This document shows positions 35,210-47,978 of a stretch of 64,000 nt of DNA, one piece after another. Each line of letters starts with the position of its first letter. Within the stretch, counting starts at the first letter, position 1. The DNA lies in assembly GCA_963995505.1 (NCBI GenBank), contig OZ023198.1:13135141-13199140 (forward strand), written 5' to 3'. Origin of the DNA: Hypericum androsaemum. Taxonomy: Eukaryota > Streptophyta > Magnoliopsida > Malpighiales > Hypericaceae. The notes beneath the pieces were generated by a model. That model was not told the DNA's origin. It did no database searches and saw nothing but the letters and a program-made list of their open reading frames with translations. Position numbers and translations under genes: made by a program.

Positions 35210-37104
35210 GCAATCCAGGCCGTTGAAGAATGGAGAGAGCTTCAGGTGATCCTGTTTGGGTTTTTTTCCAAAATAGGCAAAAAAAACTTAGATATATTCT
35301 CTAAATAGGTAAAAACTTAATATATTCCCAAAATAGGCAAAATTTTAATTTAAAATTAAAAAAAATGTGGTTCGTCACCCAATTTTATATTAAAAAATAA
35401 TGGTGGCGACTGACATTTTCTTTTTAATTTCGGTCGATCAAACTCGATCGACTTTTGACTTCAAACAAATTTTTGACATCGTTACACTCTGTATTTAGAA
35501 AAGCTATAAACTATAAAGTTGTAGATATACGTCTCAGCTTTGGACAAAAATTTGAATCAACTCAATCAGAATCCGAAATAAAATTTTGTATCTCCCAACT
35601 GAAATTAGTCGATCGAACTCGATCGGCTTTTGACTTCAAATTTATTTTTGACATTCTTACACTTTGAATTTGAAAAAATTATAAACTATAAAGTTGTAGA
35701 TATATATCTCAGTTTTGCATTGAATTTTCATTCAATTTTTCAACAACATAGTAGTCAAAACCTGCAACAAAACATAACATAGATGACAATTGATTGCTAG
35801 TCGGTTCAAGTGATAAGGGAAGATTTTGATTTAAATTTTATGAATAGTAAATACACTAAATAAATAGACCGGACAATGGTGGAACAGAATAATAATCAAC
35901 AGATATGGTACGTAGTACCTGACAAGCTGCATGGTGCCAAGCAAGTTCTTTGCTACCAGCATCAAAGAAACAACAATGTTCGAATATGCGAAGCGCCGAC
36001 GCCAAATCCTTGTCATTAACTAGACCATCGTCTTTCCCCAACCAATTTTCAATCAGAAATGGCACCACTGATCACATCAACAAAAACCATAAGCCGTTCA
36101 TGTCTTAAATCTCAATTAGTCAGTTCAACAGTAGATGTGTGATTTAAAAAAAAAAATTGTTGTTGAGTAGGTACCTTGTACTCGGAGTTGGGGATCAGAC
36201 TGAGTGCGGCAAAAGATATCAACAGAGCGAGAGCTTGTAAGAAGGGACTCGAAGTATTTGGTGAAGTGGCCGAGACCGTGGGAGGGATACTCCCTTGAGA
36301 CATCGAAGTAGGCTTTCAGCTTCGTGGCCAGTGATCGCGAATCTTGATGAACATCCACAACCGGTGACGGCGTCTGATCAAATGTCTCATCGCATCGGCC
36401 GGTTAACTTTGGAGTTTTCTGGGTTAATATTGGAACTCCCTGATAAAATTTCTCCTTTGTCAAGTTATGGCATAGGTAAAAAAAATTCATCAATGAGATA
36501 CATGTATAGATTACATGCTGATACGAAACGACAATAACGAAATCTAGGTGCATAATTTCGGTATTCAGAATCCAATACCATTCGACATATAAATCTCTCC
36601 CAAATGTCTTTTACACCGATGGCATCTTTTGTTTAATTTTTTGCAATTAAACAAAACTAGAAAATGCCAGTAAAGTTTATGAAAATTTTAATAAAGTTAC
36701 AAAAATTAAAAGTTATCAGTATGCGAAATCTATCCACGAAGACTAGCTTTACAAATTGCATGTTCATGAATCCATCAATGGATCCCTCACACAACTCCAC
36801 TCTGGTATAATCTGTTTTATCGGAATTAATATACATCTACTTTGTTAAAAAATCGCATCAATAGATCCTTGAACAATTCCGGAATGAGACGAGTTGAATT
36901 ACCAAATTAGCTGCTCCCATTAGGGCAACCAACTTCTCCTCTTGTTGTTTAACAGCAGCGATCATGTCTTTTGATTATTTCCCTCTTTTCCTCTCGCTCT
37001 CTATTCAAAACAGTCTCAAACTCTCTCTCCCACTCCTCTAAACTATTTTCAATATCTGCGTATTGGATCTCAAGTCTTTTCGTTGTTTCAATCAATCGCT
37101 CCAT
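35210..37104 (-). pseudogene. ARM-like copy C (frameshifted and internally replaced)
   Basis: The coiled-coil exon starts at 37104 (MERLIETTKRLEIQYADIEN) but has one extra base relative to copy D before CATGATC, giving an early TAA. Exon 2 (36439-36175, ILTQKTPKLTGRCDETFDQT to TQSDPQLRVQ) and exon 3 (36067-35919, VPFLIENWLGKDDG, EHCCFFDAGSKELAW) are open with family phases. Exon 4 begins at 35761 but is lost after about 25 bp, where a repeat-bearing insertion starts. Past the insertion, about 35210-35262, a short match to the end of copy B's last exon survives. No functional product is expected. Confidence 0.7.
35262..35745. repeat. Insertion with a two-copy ~178-bp direct repeat
   Basis: Two copies begin near 35428 and 35606. 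They share TCGATC.AACTCGATCG, TTTTGACTTCAAA and a block reading ATAAACTATAAAGTTGTAGA. Three AAATAGG-containing short repeats precede them. The segment replaces exons 4-6 of ARM-like copy C. Family not recognised. Confidence 0.7.
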
Positions 37105-37465
37105 TGCCCTCCGGTTTCTCTTTTGCACTCTTTCTAGGGCTTTTTTTGTTTTATTTATTAAAGAAACTGGTTAACTATCTCAATTTTTTAACTTTTAATA
37201 TTCAGACAGTACTTCTATTTATAGAAGACTCTTAATAATGTCTTTTACCAATTGGTAATTATCTCGACCTTGAAAAAAAATATTGAAAGCATAACCAAAT
37301 CTCCGTGGCTTCAGCTACTTTCGTCTCCACCAAATCCCAATAAAAGGGGAACCGTGAGATTATGAACTATTAAACCAACAAACTTGTAGAAGTTAACGAC
37401 GACGAATTCCTCGAACACAGAAGAAGCTGACGCGCAATTCGGGGGAAGGACAGGTCCAAGCTTTT

Positions 37466-37720
37466 TGTTAAGTTGGATGAACTTATGATAAATCAGTAGA
37501 TTTACAAGCATGTTTATATACAACGATATCTTTTCTAGAGTAACTAAGCAGTAATTACATAATTACATTCCCTAAACTATTTGTTTCATCATAAAGATGA
37601 CAGCCTTGGTAGCCGTTGGTGACAGCTGCTGGGGAAGAGGAAGAGTTGCACCAGCTGAGGATTAAATCAGACGACTGGTTGTCTGCGAGAACAACCACCA
37701 ACTTGATCTAAACTTCAACA
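37466..37720 (-). repeat. 3' LTR of the outer copia element
   Basis: 255 bp with TG...CA ends, flanked on the left by CTTTT. Confidence 0.95.
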
Positions 37721-38317
37721 CTCCCTCTTAAGTTAGTGAGTAGAGATCACAAACACCAATTTTTGATAGTAAGTACTCAAATTGATTCACTCCGAGTGCT
37801 TTAGTAAAAATATCTGCTGGTTGTTCTTCACTTGGAGTATACGAAGTTGTAATCAAATTTTCTTGAACTTTATCTCTCACAAAATGGCAATCAATTTCAA
37901 TGTGTTTTGTCCTTTCGTGAAACACATGATTATTAGCTATATGGATTGCTGCATCATTGTCACAATGTAGCTTCATAGGATTAGAGTTGAAGAGGTTAAG
38001 CTCGGTCAGAAGATTACGAACCCACACCAGTTCACTTGCTGTTGCAGACATTGATCTATACTCAGCCTTTGAGCTTGATTTGGACACTGTGTTTTGCTTT
38101 TTCGATCTCCAAATCACTGGATTCCCACCAAGTAGAACACAATAGCCAGATGTAGATCTTTTGGAATCAACACATCCTCCCCAGTCAGAATCTGCAAAAC
38201 CAGAAACATGTAAATTTTTATGCTTATTCATTAAGATACCTTTCCCTGGACAGTTCTTCAAGTATTGAAGGATTCTTTCCAAAATATTAACGTGACAAAT
38301 CTTAGGAGCATGCATCA

Positions 38318-38607
38318 TGTTAGGAATTCAGCAACTAGAGAACAAGATCGCACAAAGAACACAGAACAAGAGAATTACGTGGTTCGGCCTAGTACCTACG
38401 TCCACGGTGAGAAAGGAGAAGTTTTATTGATGGATCCGAGTCACAAAACTATACAAAACCTTAGGGTAACATACCTTTATATAGAGGCAAACACTTATAC
38501 AACAAGTAAGCTATTTAGGTCAAATTAGGAGTCCAAAAGCTAGTCCAAATAGAATAGAAAATAAGTCCACAAATCATTTCCTCTTTAATTTCTCGACATC
38601 TCTAACA
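38318..38607 (-). repeat. 3' LTR of the nested element
   Basis: 290 bp, TG...CA ends, next to the CATCA duplication on its left. Confidence 0.93.
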
Positions 38608-40535
38608 ATCTCCACCTTGGCGAGAAATCATCCTGTGGACGAACCATGAAGCTCCATCCGAACTTCAACAAACTCCATCTTGATGAAATACCACCACATG
38701 AAGAACCATGAGAACTTGAGAAACCAAACCGACTCTATCAACTCCACCTTGACCATAGATACACCGCCATCAATAATACCATCTCAACTTTCTCACCACC
38801 TTTTTTCGTTCAATCACATGGAGTCAGCCCCCAAGCTCGAGCTTCCGAGCTTGCTTGGCGTCTTCCCTCCAATCTCCATCGAACTCCAACTAGCAAGTCC
38901 ACCTGCTGAAGCAAACTTGTGACCAATAAATGTGCTCTCTATTTTTCGGTCAACCCCATGCTCCGCAACCTCGAACTGCTTCTCCGCTGGACCTTCTTGC
39001 CTCAAACCAATACTACATGCCATAGCATACAAAGGGAAACCTTTTGTTCTACCAAGTAGAACCTTTGACATGCCACGAACTCCACCATTTGGCCTTGAGT
39101 GAGATACCCGATTCGCCCGTGGTGCTACCAACGGTTTCGCATTTTCCATACAAAACCTACCCAACACCTTTGACGTGCACGTCTCTTTAGACAACCATAG
39201 CGGGAACTTGCTAACTTTATCTCCGCGAATCCCAACTCTACTCAAATCATTCATGTCAAGCTTTCGCTCCATCACACAAGAGCTTTTCTTCCCTCTATCG
39301 GAATCCAACGATGTGACTCAACCTACAACCGTGTTCCCCACTAACTTATAGGTATTCCTAGCATTCCTTTCACCCTTTATCACCACCACAGCATCCTTCT
39401 CCACCTCCATTAGCCCGCCTACAACATTATAGTTGTACCCACTATAATCCAAGGATCCTAACGAGATCAAATTCTTCTCCAACTTCGGAACATGCCTAAT
39501 CCCACACAATTTTCTCTCAACACCATCCCACATCTTGATTTGGATATCACTTATGTCAGCAATTCTGCAAGTAGAACCATCACCCATAGTCACCATACCT
39601 GAATCAACGAACTTGTAGGTGTCGAACCACCCTCTCTTGGGCGTCATGTGGAAATAGTAAGCGCTATCCAAAATCTAGGAATCAGAATGCTTTGGACTTG
39701 ACAAAACAGAAAGAAGTTCACCAACTGACCCGTCCGAATGTGAGGCCACATTCACGGAACCTGATCCTTTTTCCTCTCGATCCCGAGTTCTTTTTGGACA
39801 ATCCTTTTTCACGTGCCTTTTTTCTCCGCACTCGAAGCAATTTCCCTTGAACCTCCTTGACCACGACTTGGATCCCTTCCTGTCTTTTGCCCCACTACGA
39901 TCACCATGGCTACCCCTCACAACTAGCCCTTCCGCTTGTTCATCGTCAATTTTCCTTCTTTGATGAAACCCTAGCAGAGCACTTGTGATATCTTTCAACA
40001 CCAGGGACTCCTTCCCCCAAGTTAGAGTTGTAATCAAATTTTCGTAGGAGCCAGGTAAAGAATTCAGCAGCAGCAATGCCTTGTCTTCTTCCTCGAACTT
40101 CACATCAACTTTTCTCAAGTCGCTCACAAGTTGACTGAAACCATTAATGTGTTGGCTCAAATCCGAGCCCTCCTTCATCTTGAGCCCGTACAATCTTTGC
40201 TTAAGATAAAGCTTGTTCGACAAAGACTTAGACATATACCTTGCCTCCAATTTCTTCCATACCTCAGCTGGTGACTCCTCATCCATGACGTGATACATCA
40301 CATCATCCGCTAAGCACAAGCAAATTGTCGCCACCGCCTTGGCCCCCATTTCCTTTCACTCTTGCTCCTCCATCTTCTCGGGCTTCTTCTCCGAGAGCGC
40401 GATGACCATCCCTTGTTGCACGAGGAGATCCTTGACACACCTTTGCCATAACCCAAAATTCGAAGAACCATCGAACTTCACAAGAGCAAACTTCGCGCCG
40501 TCCGTCATCCTCCAACCCATTCTCTTGATACCAAT

Positions 40536-40825
40536 TGTTAGGAATTTAGCAACTAGAGAACAAGATCGTACAAAGAACACGGAACAAGAGAATTACGTGG
40601 TTCGGCTTAGTGCCTACGTCCACGGTGAGAAAGGAGAAGTTTTATTGATGGATCCGAGTCACAAAGATATACAAAACCTTAGGGTAACATGCCTTTATAT
40701 AGAGGCAAACCCTTGTACATCAAGTAAGCTATCTAGGTCAAATTAGGAGTCCAAAAGCTAGTCCAAATAGAATAGAAAATAAGTCCATAAATTGTTTCCT
40801 CTTTAATTTCTCGACATCTCTAACA
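40536..40825 (-). repeat. 5' LTR of the nested element
   Basis: 290 bp, about 5 percent different from its partner; CATCA follows on the right. Confidence 0.93.
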
Positions 40826-43668
40826 CATCACTTGGCTAACAATTCTAACCGCATAAGTTATGTCCGGTCTAGTGATTGTTAGATAGATCAATTTTTTAAC
40901 TAGTCTCTGGAATCTTAGAACATTTGGATAAGCTTCTCCTTTTTCATTAGACACGTGAAGATTCTGTTCCATAGGAGTCTTATAAGGTTTGGCATCAATT
41001 TTCTTAGTTTTTCTCAAAAGATCAAGAGTATATTTTCTTTGATTCATGAATAGTCTTTTAGATGAATATGCAAATTCAACGCCAATCAACTTGCCAAGAT
41101 CCTTAATGTCAAATTTGGAATGTAAAGCAGCTTTCAATCTTCTGATCAGATCATCATTACTACCAGTAATTAATATATCATCAACGTAGACTAGTACAAT
41201 CGTTTTACCTTGATCACGATCAGAGATGAAGAGAGAAGTATCTGAATAACATTTCTTAAAGCCAAGTCTCAATAATTCACCACTAAGTTTGTTGTACCAA
41301 GCTTGTGGTGATTGTTTTAATCCGTATATAGGCTTCTTCAGCTTACATATCTTATTTGTTTTTTCAGACATGAGACCAAGAGGAATGGCCAAGTATATCT
41401 CCTCTTCAAGGTTCCCTTGCAAGAACGCATTTTTGACATCCATATGCTCCATTGACCATCCTAAATAGACAGCAATGGAGATAAGGATGCAAATTGTGTT
41501 CATTTTTGCTAATGGAGCAAAAGTTTCACTATAATCAACTCCGGGAGTTTGAGTGAAACCTCTAGCAACTAGCCTAGCTTTAAACCTTTCAATAGAACCA
41601 TTACTCTTATGCTTAATCTTGTAAATCCATTTGCAGTCAATTACTTTTTATCTTTAAGAAGTTCTATAAGATCCCAAGTTTCATTCTTAATTAAGGCATG
41701 AAGTTTTTCTTTCATTGCATCTCTCCATTCCTTGTACTTATAAGCTTCTTCAAAACTATTTGGTTCACTGAATTTGTCTAGATTACTCAAAAAGTTTTTA
41801 TATCCCGAGCTAAATCTATCATTAAGTCACATGTTTTTCTATAGGATACTGAACTGTATAGGTTTTGAAGTCTTTGAGTAAGGTACTGGGATGTCTTACT
41901 CGTTTAGACCTTCTAACCTTCGGACTGTTATTCACAACTTCTTCAGTAGTACTAGAGTTAAGGAGACGTACCTTGTTCTATTGCATCTTCTCTGCTGCTA
42001 TTGTCTTCATTCTCTTGTTCTATTGCATCTTTTCTGCTGCTATTATCTTCATTCTCTGCAGGTGGTTCAATTCTTGTACTTTGTTCCTGCAAAACAACTG
42101 TTGTATTTTTCTTTCCTTGATTTGGAAAAGGAGTCAAGCTTGAGATGATTGGAAGTGGTTTCTCAGAATTCTGATCACTTGTCTCCCCCTGTCAGTAATG
42201 TTAGAGTAGTATGGAAGATGTTCTACAAAATGAACATCCCTAGGTACAAATTTCTTCTTTAAAGAAGGACTATAACATTTATAACTTTTTTGAGACCTTG
42301 AGTACCCAAAAAAAATACTTAATGGACCTCTTATTCAACTTGTCTCGTTTCTCAGAAGGGACATGAACGAAGCAACAACATCCAAATATTTTTAGGTAAG
42401 TCAGGTCAGGCTTCTTGTTCAAGAGAACCTCCATAGGAGATTTAAGTTACAAAGGTTGACATGGGAGTCTATTAATAAGATGGCACGCTGTTAGTATAGC
42501 ATCACTCCAAAAACCCTTTTTAATATTCATTTTGAACATAAGAGCACGGACAACATCAAGCAAATGTCTATTTTTTCGTTTTGCAACACCATTTTTCCGA
42601 GGAGAGTAAATGCATGAAGTTTGATGTAGGATTCCTGAGTTCTTTAAGTAATCTATAAAATCCTTTTTGTACTCAGTCCCATTATCAGTTCTAAAAATCT
42701 TAATCTTAGCATTGAACTGATTTCTAACCATTGAATCGAATTCTTTGAGCACAGAGAAGACTTCACTCTTATGTTTTAGCAAATAAAGCAAAGTTGCTCA
42801 ACTGAAATGATCAATAAATGATACGAAATAGCGATAACCGTCATACGAGCACATAGGGGCAGTCCAAACATCCGAATGTACAAGTTCAAAAACGGAATCA
42901 TAAGTACTTTCTGAAGATTCGAACGAAATTCTTTTATTCTTAGCATAGACACAGCTTTCACAATGCCATAGTTCAGGAAATAAACATTTAAGGATGCTAG
43001 AGCTAGGGTGTCCTAGTCTATAATGCCATAGTTCAGCAGATTCTTTAGCAACTGAAAGAGCCTTAGGTAGTTGAACGAGACCATTGTGAAGTTTTCCTTC
43101 ACCAATTGTCATCTGCGTGATGCAGTCCTTAAATAGGACAGAATCAGACGAGAAAACCACTTGGCAATTCAGTTATTTTGTGATTTGATTGATGGACAAC
43201 AAATTGCAGGGTAAATTCGGAACATGTAAAGCATTTATTTGAATATGTGAATTAAATGGTCTAGTTAAACCACATCTTTGAACTGCAATTTTTGTTCCAT
43301 CTGCAATTGAAATGGATTTGGCTCTTGATGGATTTATAATCTTCGAGTAAGCTCGTATCATGAGTCATATGTTCATTAGCTCCTGAATCAATTATCCAAT
43401 TTGCAATGGTATTTAAGGCATGAACTTGATAGGCAGCAGATAAGTTGACAGCAACATTACCTGATTTACCTTTATCAAGATTCTTGTGTGACTTGCTGTC
43501 ACTGGAAGATTGAGTGCTCCTCATATGTTGTAGAAGACTTTGAGCCAGTTCATTCCATAGTGATTTTGGATGGAATAGTGGAGGAAGATGTGGTCGTAGC
43601 TAAAGCTTTAGATTGGTCCAGGTTCTTTTACGTGGAGGAAGACGTCGTAGAATCTGGCTCTGATACCA

Positions 43669-43923
43669 TGTTAAGTTGGATGAACTTATGATAAATCAGT
43701 AGATTTACAAGCATGTTTATATACAACGATATCTATTCTAGAGTAACTAAGCAGTAATTACATAATTACATTCCCTAAACTATTCGTTTCATCATAAAGA
43801 TGACAGCCTTGATAGCCGTTGGTGACAGCTGCTGGGGAAGAGGAAGAGGCGCACCAGCTGAGGATTAAATCAGACGACTGGTAGTCTGCGAAAACAACCA
43901 CCAACTTGATCTAAACTTCAACA
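43669..43923 (-). repeat. 5' LTR of the outer copia element
   Basis: 255 bp, seven differences from the 3' LTR, flanked on the right by CTTTT. Confidence 0.95.
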
Positions 43924-45238
43924 CTTTTCCTCCAATCCCCGCTCCCCAAGTGAAAAGCTCGCCATTTGAGGTGGCCTGGAGATGGAAAGACTTGGACTTT
44001 GTAATGTAGGGAAATGGGTTTCGATGCTACGTGGGTTTTGGTCGGACGGAGGAGTGGGACGCCGCAACAGAGGATCGTCATCTTGGAAGGAAGGCGCTGA
44101 ACCACCCACCGGTAGCGGGTAAAAGAAAGGGAAAGAGGGAGAATGGTGAAGAGTCGAGGCCCAAGTCAGTTATCTGATTCTGAGCCCATAAGAATTTGTT
44201 TGTATGGCTAGATTAAAAAAGAGATTTTATCGAATTCGAATTTTAAGAATATTGTATTTGTAAATTTTGAAGAAATATTTTGTCTACTCGAAAGAATATT
44301 TGGATACGAGATAATTTAGAAAAAAGTAACTTTAATGGTGACTACAAACTTTTTTATTATTTTAAAAGAAAATCCTCTGCCTCGAAGAAGAGATGCTCAT
44401 GGATTGGATGGTGAGAGTTTGTTTGATTGAGGCGTTGTTTTGGGTTTAGTTTTTTTTTTCTCGAGATTTATTTTTATTGTTGTGTGGGATTTTATTATGT
44501 AAGGGTATTTCGGTGATGTTGTAATCTAAAGAGACAAAAATTGACTAGAAAAATTATTATGTTCAATTTTTTAGAACATAAAAACTATTTTACAAAAAAC
44601 TCGACCTCCTAATATATTATATATTTTTTTATGGGAATCCTAGTACATTATATTAAAGTCTAAGGACTTCTATTTTTTCCCCTTAATTTTTTAATATAGT
44701 CTTAGACTTCTATGATGAACCTACTCTGGTAACAAGTCGGTAAATTTTTTTTCGAAAAGTCGACTTAAATGTCAGAAATTTCAAGCTATTGATCAGTGAG
44801 CTGACATTGTCAGGAGTCAAATCCAAATTTTATAATTCCGGATTGGCTTCGATGATTTGATTAATAAGTAATTCTAGTTGTCGGCACAAAAAAAAATGGA
44901 CTGTTCTATTTATCAATGACTAGGAATTTATGAATTCAGTGCATGTTTACATCTAGCTCTCTAAAAGATACGAAATATATAACCTTTTCGCAAATTGCTA
45001 GAATTAGATGATCTATTTGTAATGATCCAATGAACTGTAACCAGAAACTAGAAACCGAAGTTATTTTTTCTAGGATATGACTTAGAAACCTATAACATAA
45101 ATATAAAGTACAAGACGTAGCAACATAAGACATAAAAAAGACACAAAAGAATTAAAGATAGATACTATAACAGATCACAACAATTCCTATTCACATATTG
45201 ATATGAGAGGTCACTTTAGGAGTAATGGGGTCGGTCAA
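43924..45238. other. Intergenic, no gene seen
   Basis: GC-richer patch 43924-44150 beside the copia insertion, then AT-rich sequence up to the 3' end of ARM-like copy E. No conserved protein segment or repeat edge was found. The insertion may have split an unrecognised gene or leader. Confidence 0.45.
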
Positions 45239-46993
45239 CTACAGCTCTAATGACTCGAGCACCCTCTGAGCTTGAATGTGCAACACGTTCAATCCCTGTT
45301 CATAATCGAGGGTTGAACTCGCGGCCCATATCAACGATGCTGATTTCTCACCTAGAAGTCGCTTTATGTGGTCGTGTATTCCAGCCATTGGCGATCCTTT
45401 TGTTCCATTCACTTGAGCCATGAGGAGTAGCAAAAACTCTCCACATTTCAGCCTAATCGAAATAGGAATGCAAGTTGTGACAGATCTGAAGATCGTAAAC
45501 AGTCAAAGTAGACGACTCGGAAGGGGGAATGAACATGTAACTTAGCTGCTCACTCGCTTGCTTGTCTCTTAGGAGGGTCGTTACCTCTTCAATACCATTG
45601 CACTTCTCAAAATCCTAAAAGAGGTAATGTCAAGATTATAGCTGTACCATAGACACAAACTAATCAAAAGAAGAATGCAAGGTCCAAAATTTTCCATGTG
45701 ATTACCCAACCGAGTCTATAGTTCAGTGACAAGGAATTCGAATTCCCACTTCGTTCCCACAAGTGATTACCAACCCATTTGAGCAGCAAGCAAAATTTTG
45801 GAACAACGATGACGGAATGGGAGCAATTAGTGGGCCATTGAGAACAAGTGCAGCCAATAACAAACAGAAAACCAACTTGCAACTGGACACTCTATGGAAT
45901 GCACCAACAGAGAAATCAGTAGATGTGTTGCACCAGAGCCCTTCAATGGACCATTTTTCGTAAAGGAGAGCAACAACAATGATGCAACAGAAGTGACTCG
46001 TCGAGATAAAAACCGGGAGCAACAAGTGGGCCATTTAGAACACAGAAAAACAACTTACCAATAGACTCTCTGTGGAATGAACCAACAGAGAAATCAGAGA
46101 GTCTAAGCAGACACATTTAACCGCATCTCCTCTAGTAGACAAAAGATGCATCAGAACCTGCAAAAACAAAGTGTCTAAGATGCACTCAAACCCGCTAGTA
46201 ATGCCGCAACATCAAGCCTAAACATTACCTGGAGCGCCTTGCACTCGTAGGCAATGCGGCTGCTGTCCGAACGAAGAAGGCAGCACCCGCCCAGGATGCG
46301 AAGCGCAATTTCAATCTCGCTGTCCGAGGGCGGGCTGGTAATCTTGACACGCGCCTGTCCAAAAAGCTGATCAAACAAGTTCGGAACCTGGTCTACTTTC
46401 TCCTCCGGCTCTATCATCAATGAATGCTCGAACAGAATCGGAACCACTGCACCGAAATCCCCAAATAAAGACAATCCCCCGCATAAATTTTGCTCATAAA
46501 AGAAATAAACCACATCTTTTTCACCAACGTGCGAGAAATGGGTCGTGCGAGTACATCAATAGACACGGGTTCAACCCGCTCATGTAAACATATCCAACCC
46601 AGAAATGATGAGTTGGGTGGATTTTTTCACACTAATAAACTAGCCCCCTTTGCACCAACAAAGGGATAACCCACATTTTTTTCAGTTGCAATCTTCCTAA
46701 AAATCCGAACTTTGACACGAAAAAGGAAGAATGAAGGGGGAGGGGGAGGCACCCAGTTAAATACATCGGAGTTCGGGATCCGACTGGGCGCGGGAGAATC
46801 GGGAGGCGTCGGCGTCGGAGCGGGAAACGGAGGCGAGAACTCGTAGAGGGATCGGAGGGCGGCCTCCCGGACGAAGGAGAACTCGGAAACGGCGTCGCGG
46901 AGGCCGGATCGAAGGGCCAGCGTCACCTCCCTGTACGCCCTCTCCTCCTCCTGCTGCGGTCGCCAGCTTCGCCACTTGCTCTTTCTCCTCCAT
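45239..46993 (-). CDS. ARM-like helical-repeat protein, copy E
   Basis: Exons: 46993-46765, 46446-46229, 46157-46059, 45614-about 45541 and 45452-45239, about 277 aa. Signatures are DPELR, VPILFEHSLMIEPEEKVDQV, ALRILGGCCLLRSDSSRIAY, VLMHLLSTRGDAVKCVCLDS, DFEKCNGIEEVTTLLRDKQA, LKCGEFLLLLMAQVNG and a C-terminal helix ending RVLESLEL. It reads as the most canonical copy and has no coiled-coil exon. Two oddities. First, in exon 1 the conserved helix (SGLRDAVSEFSFVREAALRS) lies in another frame than both MEEKEQVAKLATAAGG and SDADASRFSRAQSDPELR; the start frame is open throughout, so the protein would carry an Arg-rich substitute. Second, at 45541 the expected donor GT is TT; a GT six bases further on keeps the frame. 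Function unknown; from memory similar to plant Cdc14/SIN-component-like proteins. Confidence 0.62.
45836..46120. repeat. Partial duplication of the exon 3 end in an intron of copy E
   Basis: About 46030-46120 (GGGCCATTTAGAACA, then CTCTGTGGAATGAACCAACA) recurs in diverged form at about 45836-45940. The second copy covers the exon's 3' end and donor region, so it is a decayed exon fragment lying within the intron. Confidence 0.65.
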
Positions 46994-47414
46994 CTCTGGC
47001 TGGGCGGTGAATTTTCTAAGGTAATTTCCATGGTGAAGGTAAGTAAAAGAGAAGAGATTGTCGAGTTGGGCCTGGTTGTGTTGTTTCGGCCCATGGTCTC
47101 GGCCACAAACTTGTTGAGAAATGAAAAGGTTCGGATTTCGAACTTTCGAAAACATATTTAATATTTTTTTATATAATTTGATCGACTAATTTACATTCAA
47201 TTCAGATGAGAGTCATGAAATGTGATAAATATTTTATAATATATATTTAACACGATTATTTTCAAAAAAATTTGAATTCGAAATCGGTTTAAACTTGAGT
47301 AAATTTTAACATCTTTCACATTCGTGTTGCAATACATATTTTTTAATCATTGTTAAATTAAAAAAAACTTATCAATCTATATTCTCTCTCCCCTTACCTC
47401 ACATAATAAAATTA
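46994..47414. other. Upstream region of ARM-like copy E
   Basis: Presumed leader and promoter of copy E, becoming very AT-rich towards TIR element 2. An alternative upstream ATG near 47029 is in the frame of the conserved helix. No other gene seen. Confidence 0.4.
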
Positions 47415-47978
47415 GGAAAAAGTCCACATAAGTACCCTGTAGTATTTCTGATTATCACATAAGTACTCTGTGGTTTAAAAACGATAGAACCGGTCCAACT
47501 TTTTCCAAATTTTCTCACTTAAGTCTACCCGATCCGGTTCACCCATTTTTTATCAAAACGGCGTCAACTAGGCACTTACGTGGACTGCCACGTGGTAGTG
47601 ACCGGATTACTCGATATTGACGTGGTAGTGGATAAATTATCAAATTAGTACTAGATTTATTTTTTATTTTTCAAAAAAATCCTTATCCTCCCCTCTCTCT
47701 CTCTCTCAACCTCAATCCCATCTTCAACCTCCAGCCCATCTTCAATCACGTAATTAAAGAGAGAAATTAAATCAAAGACTTGAAGAGGCACCAAACTGGG
47801 GAAGGAACAAGAATTTAGACCAAACACATGAAATAAAAAAGTGGAGGAAATCGGCCTCTTTCATCCTCGACAACCGTCAAAACAACAACAAGAACAATCA
47901 AGAAACCCTTACTCTGTCCTCCCCGCTGCCGCCGTCCTTCACAATGGGCAGCGCCTTCTGAACACGACCAGACCCCCG

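Larger units (their letters stand above)
38318..40825 (-). mobile_element. Nested copia-type element with most of pol deleted
   Basis: LTRs 38318-38607 and 40536-40825 (290 bp, TGTTAGGAATT to TCTCTAACA) differ at about 15 positions. Target duplication CATCA (38313-38317 and 40826-40830). On the minus strand TTGGTATCAAGAGAATGGG forms the primer site. Gag follows with KFDGSSNFGLWQRCVKDLL, LYLKQRLYGLKMKEGSDLSQ and a zinc knuckle (CFECGEKRHVKKDCPKR; the usual Gly before His is Arg here). A protease piece at 39671-39318 has MDSAYYFHMTPKRGWF and IRHVPKLEKNLISLG. Integrase, RT and most of RNase H are missing; only a short, frame-broken tail and the purine tract AAGGTGGAGAT precede the 3' LTR. It would need enzymes from elsewhere. 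Confidence 0.92.
37466..43923 (-). mobile_element. Ty1/copia retrotransposon with nested LTR element (non-autonomous)
   Basis: LTRs 37466-37720 and 43669-43923 (255 bp each, TGTTAAGTTGG to ACTTCAACA) differ at seven positions. The 5-bp target duplication CTTTT is perfect. On the minus strand a Met-tRNA-type primer site (TGGTATCAGAGCC) follows the right LTR. Then come protease (NWIIDSGANEHMTHD) near 43440, GAG_pre (ELWHYRLGHPSSSILK), an integrase piece (IKIFRTDNGTEYKK), reverse transcriptase ([26 protein letters not shown]) at 41503-40850, and RNase H at 38318-37728 (FADSDWGGCVDSKRSTSGYC, KHIEIDCHFVRDK). Gag is missing between the primer site and protease, and several frames are broken. The RT to RNase H junction is interrupted by another element at 38318-40825. 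Confidence 0.92.

Noticed and set aside
38814..39308. 164-codon minus-strand frame in the nested element, looking like a new protein
   Set aside because: It covers the deletion scar and tail of the element; parts match the decayed copia 3' end in shifted frames.
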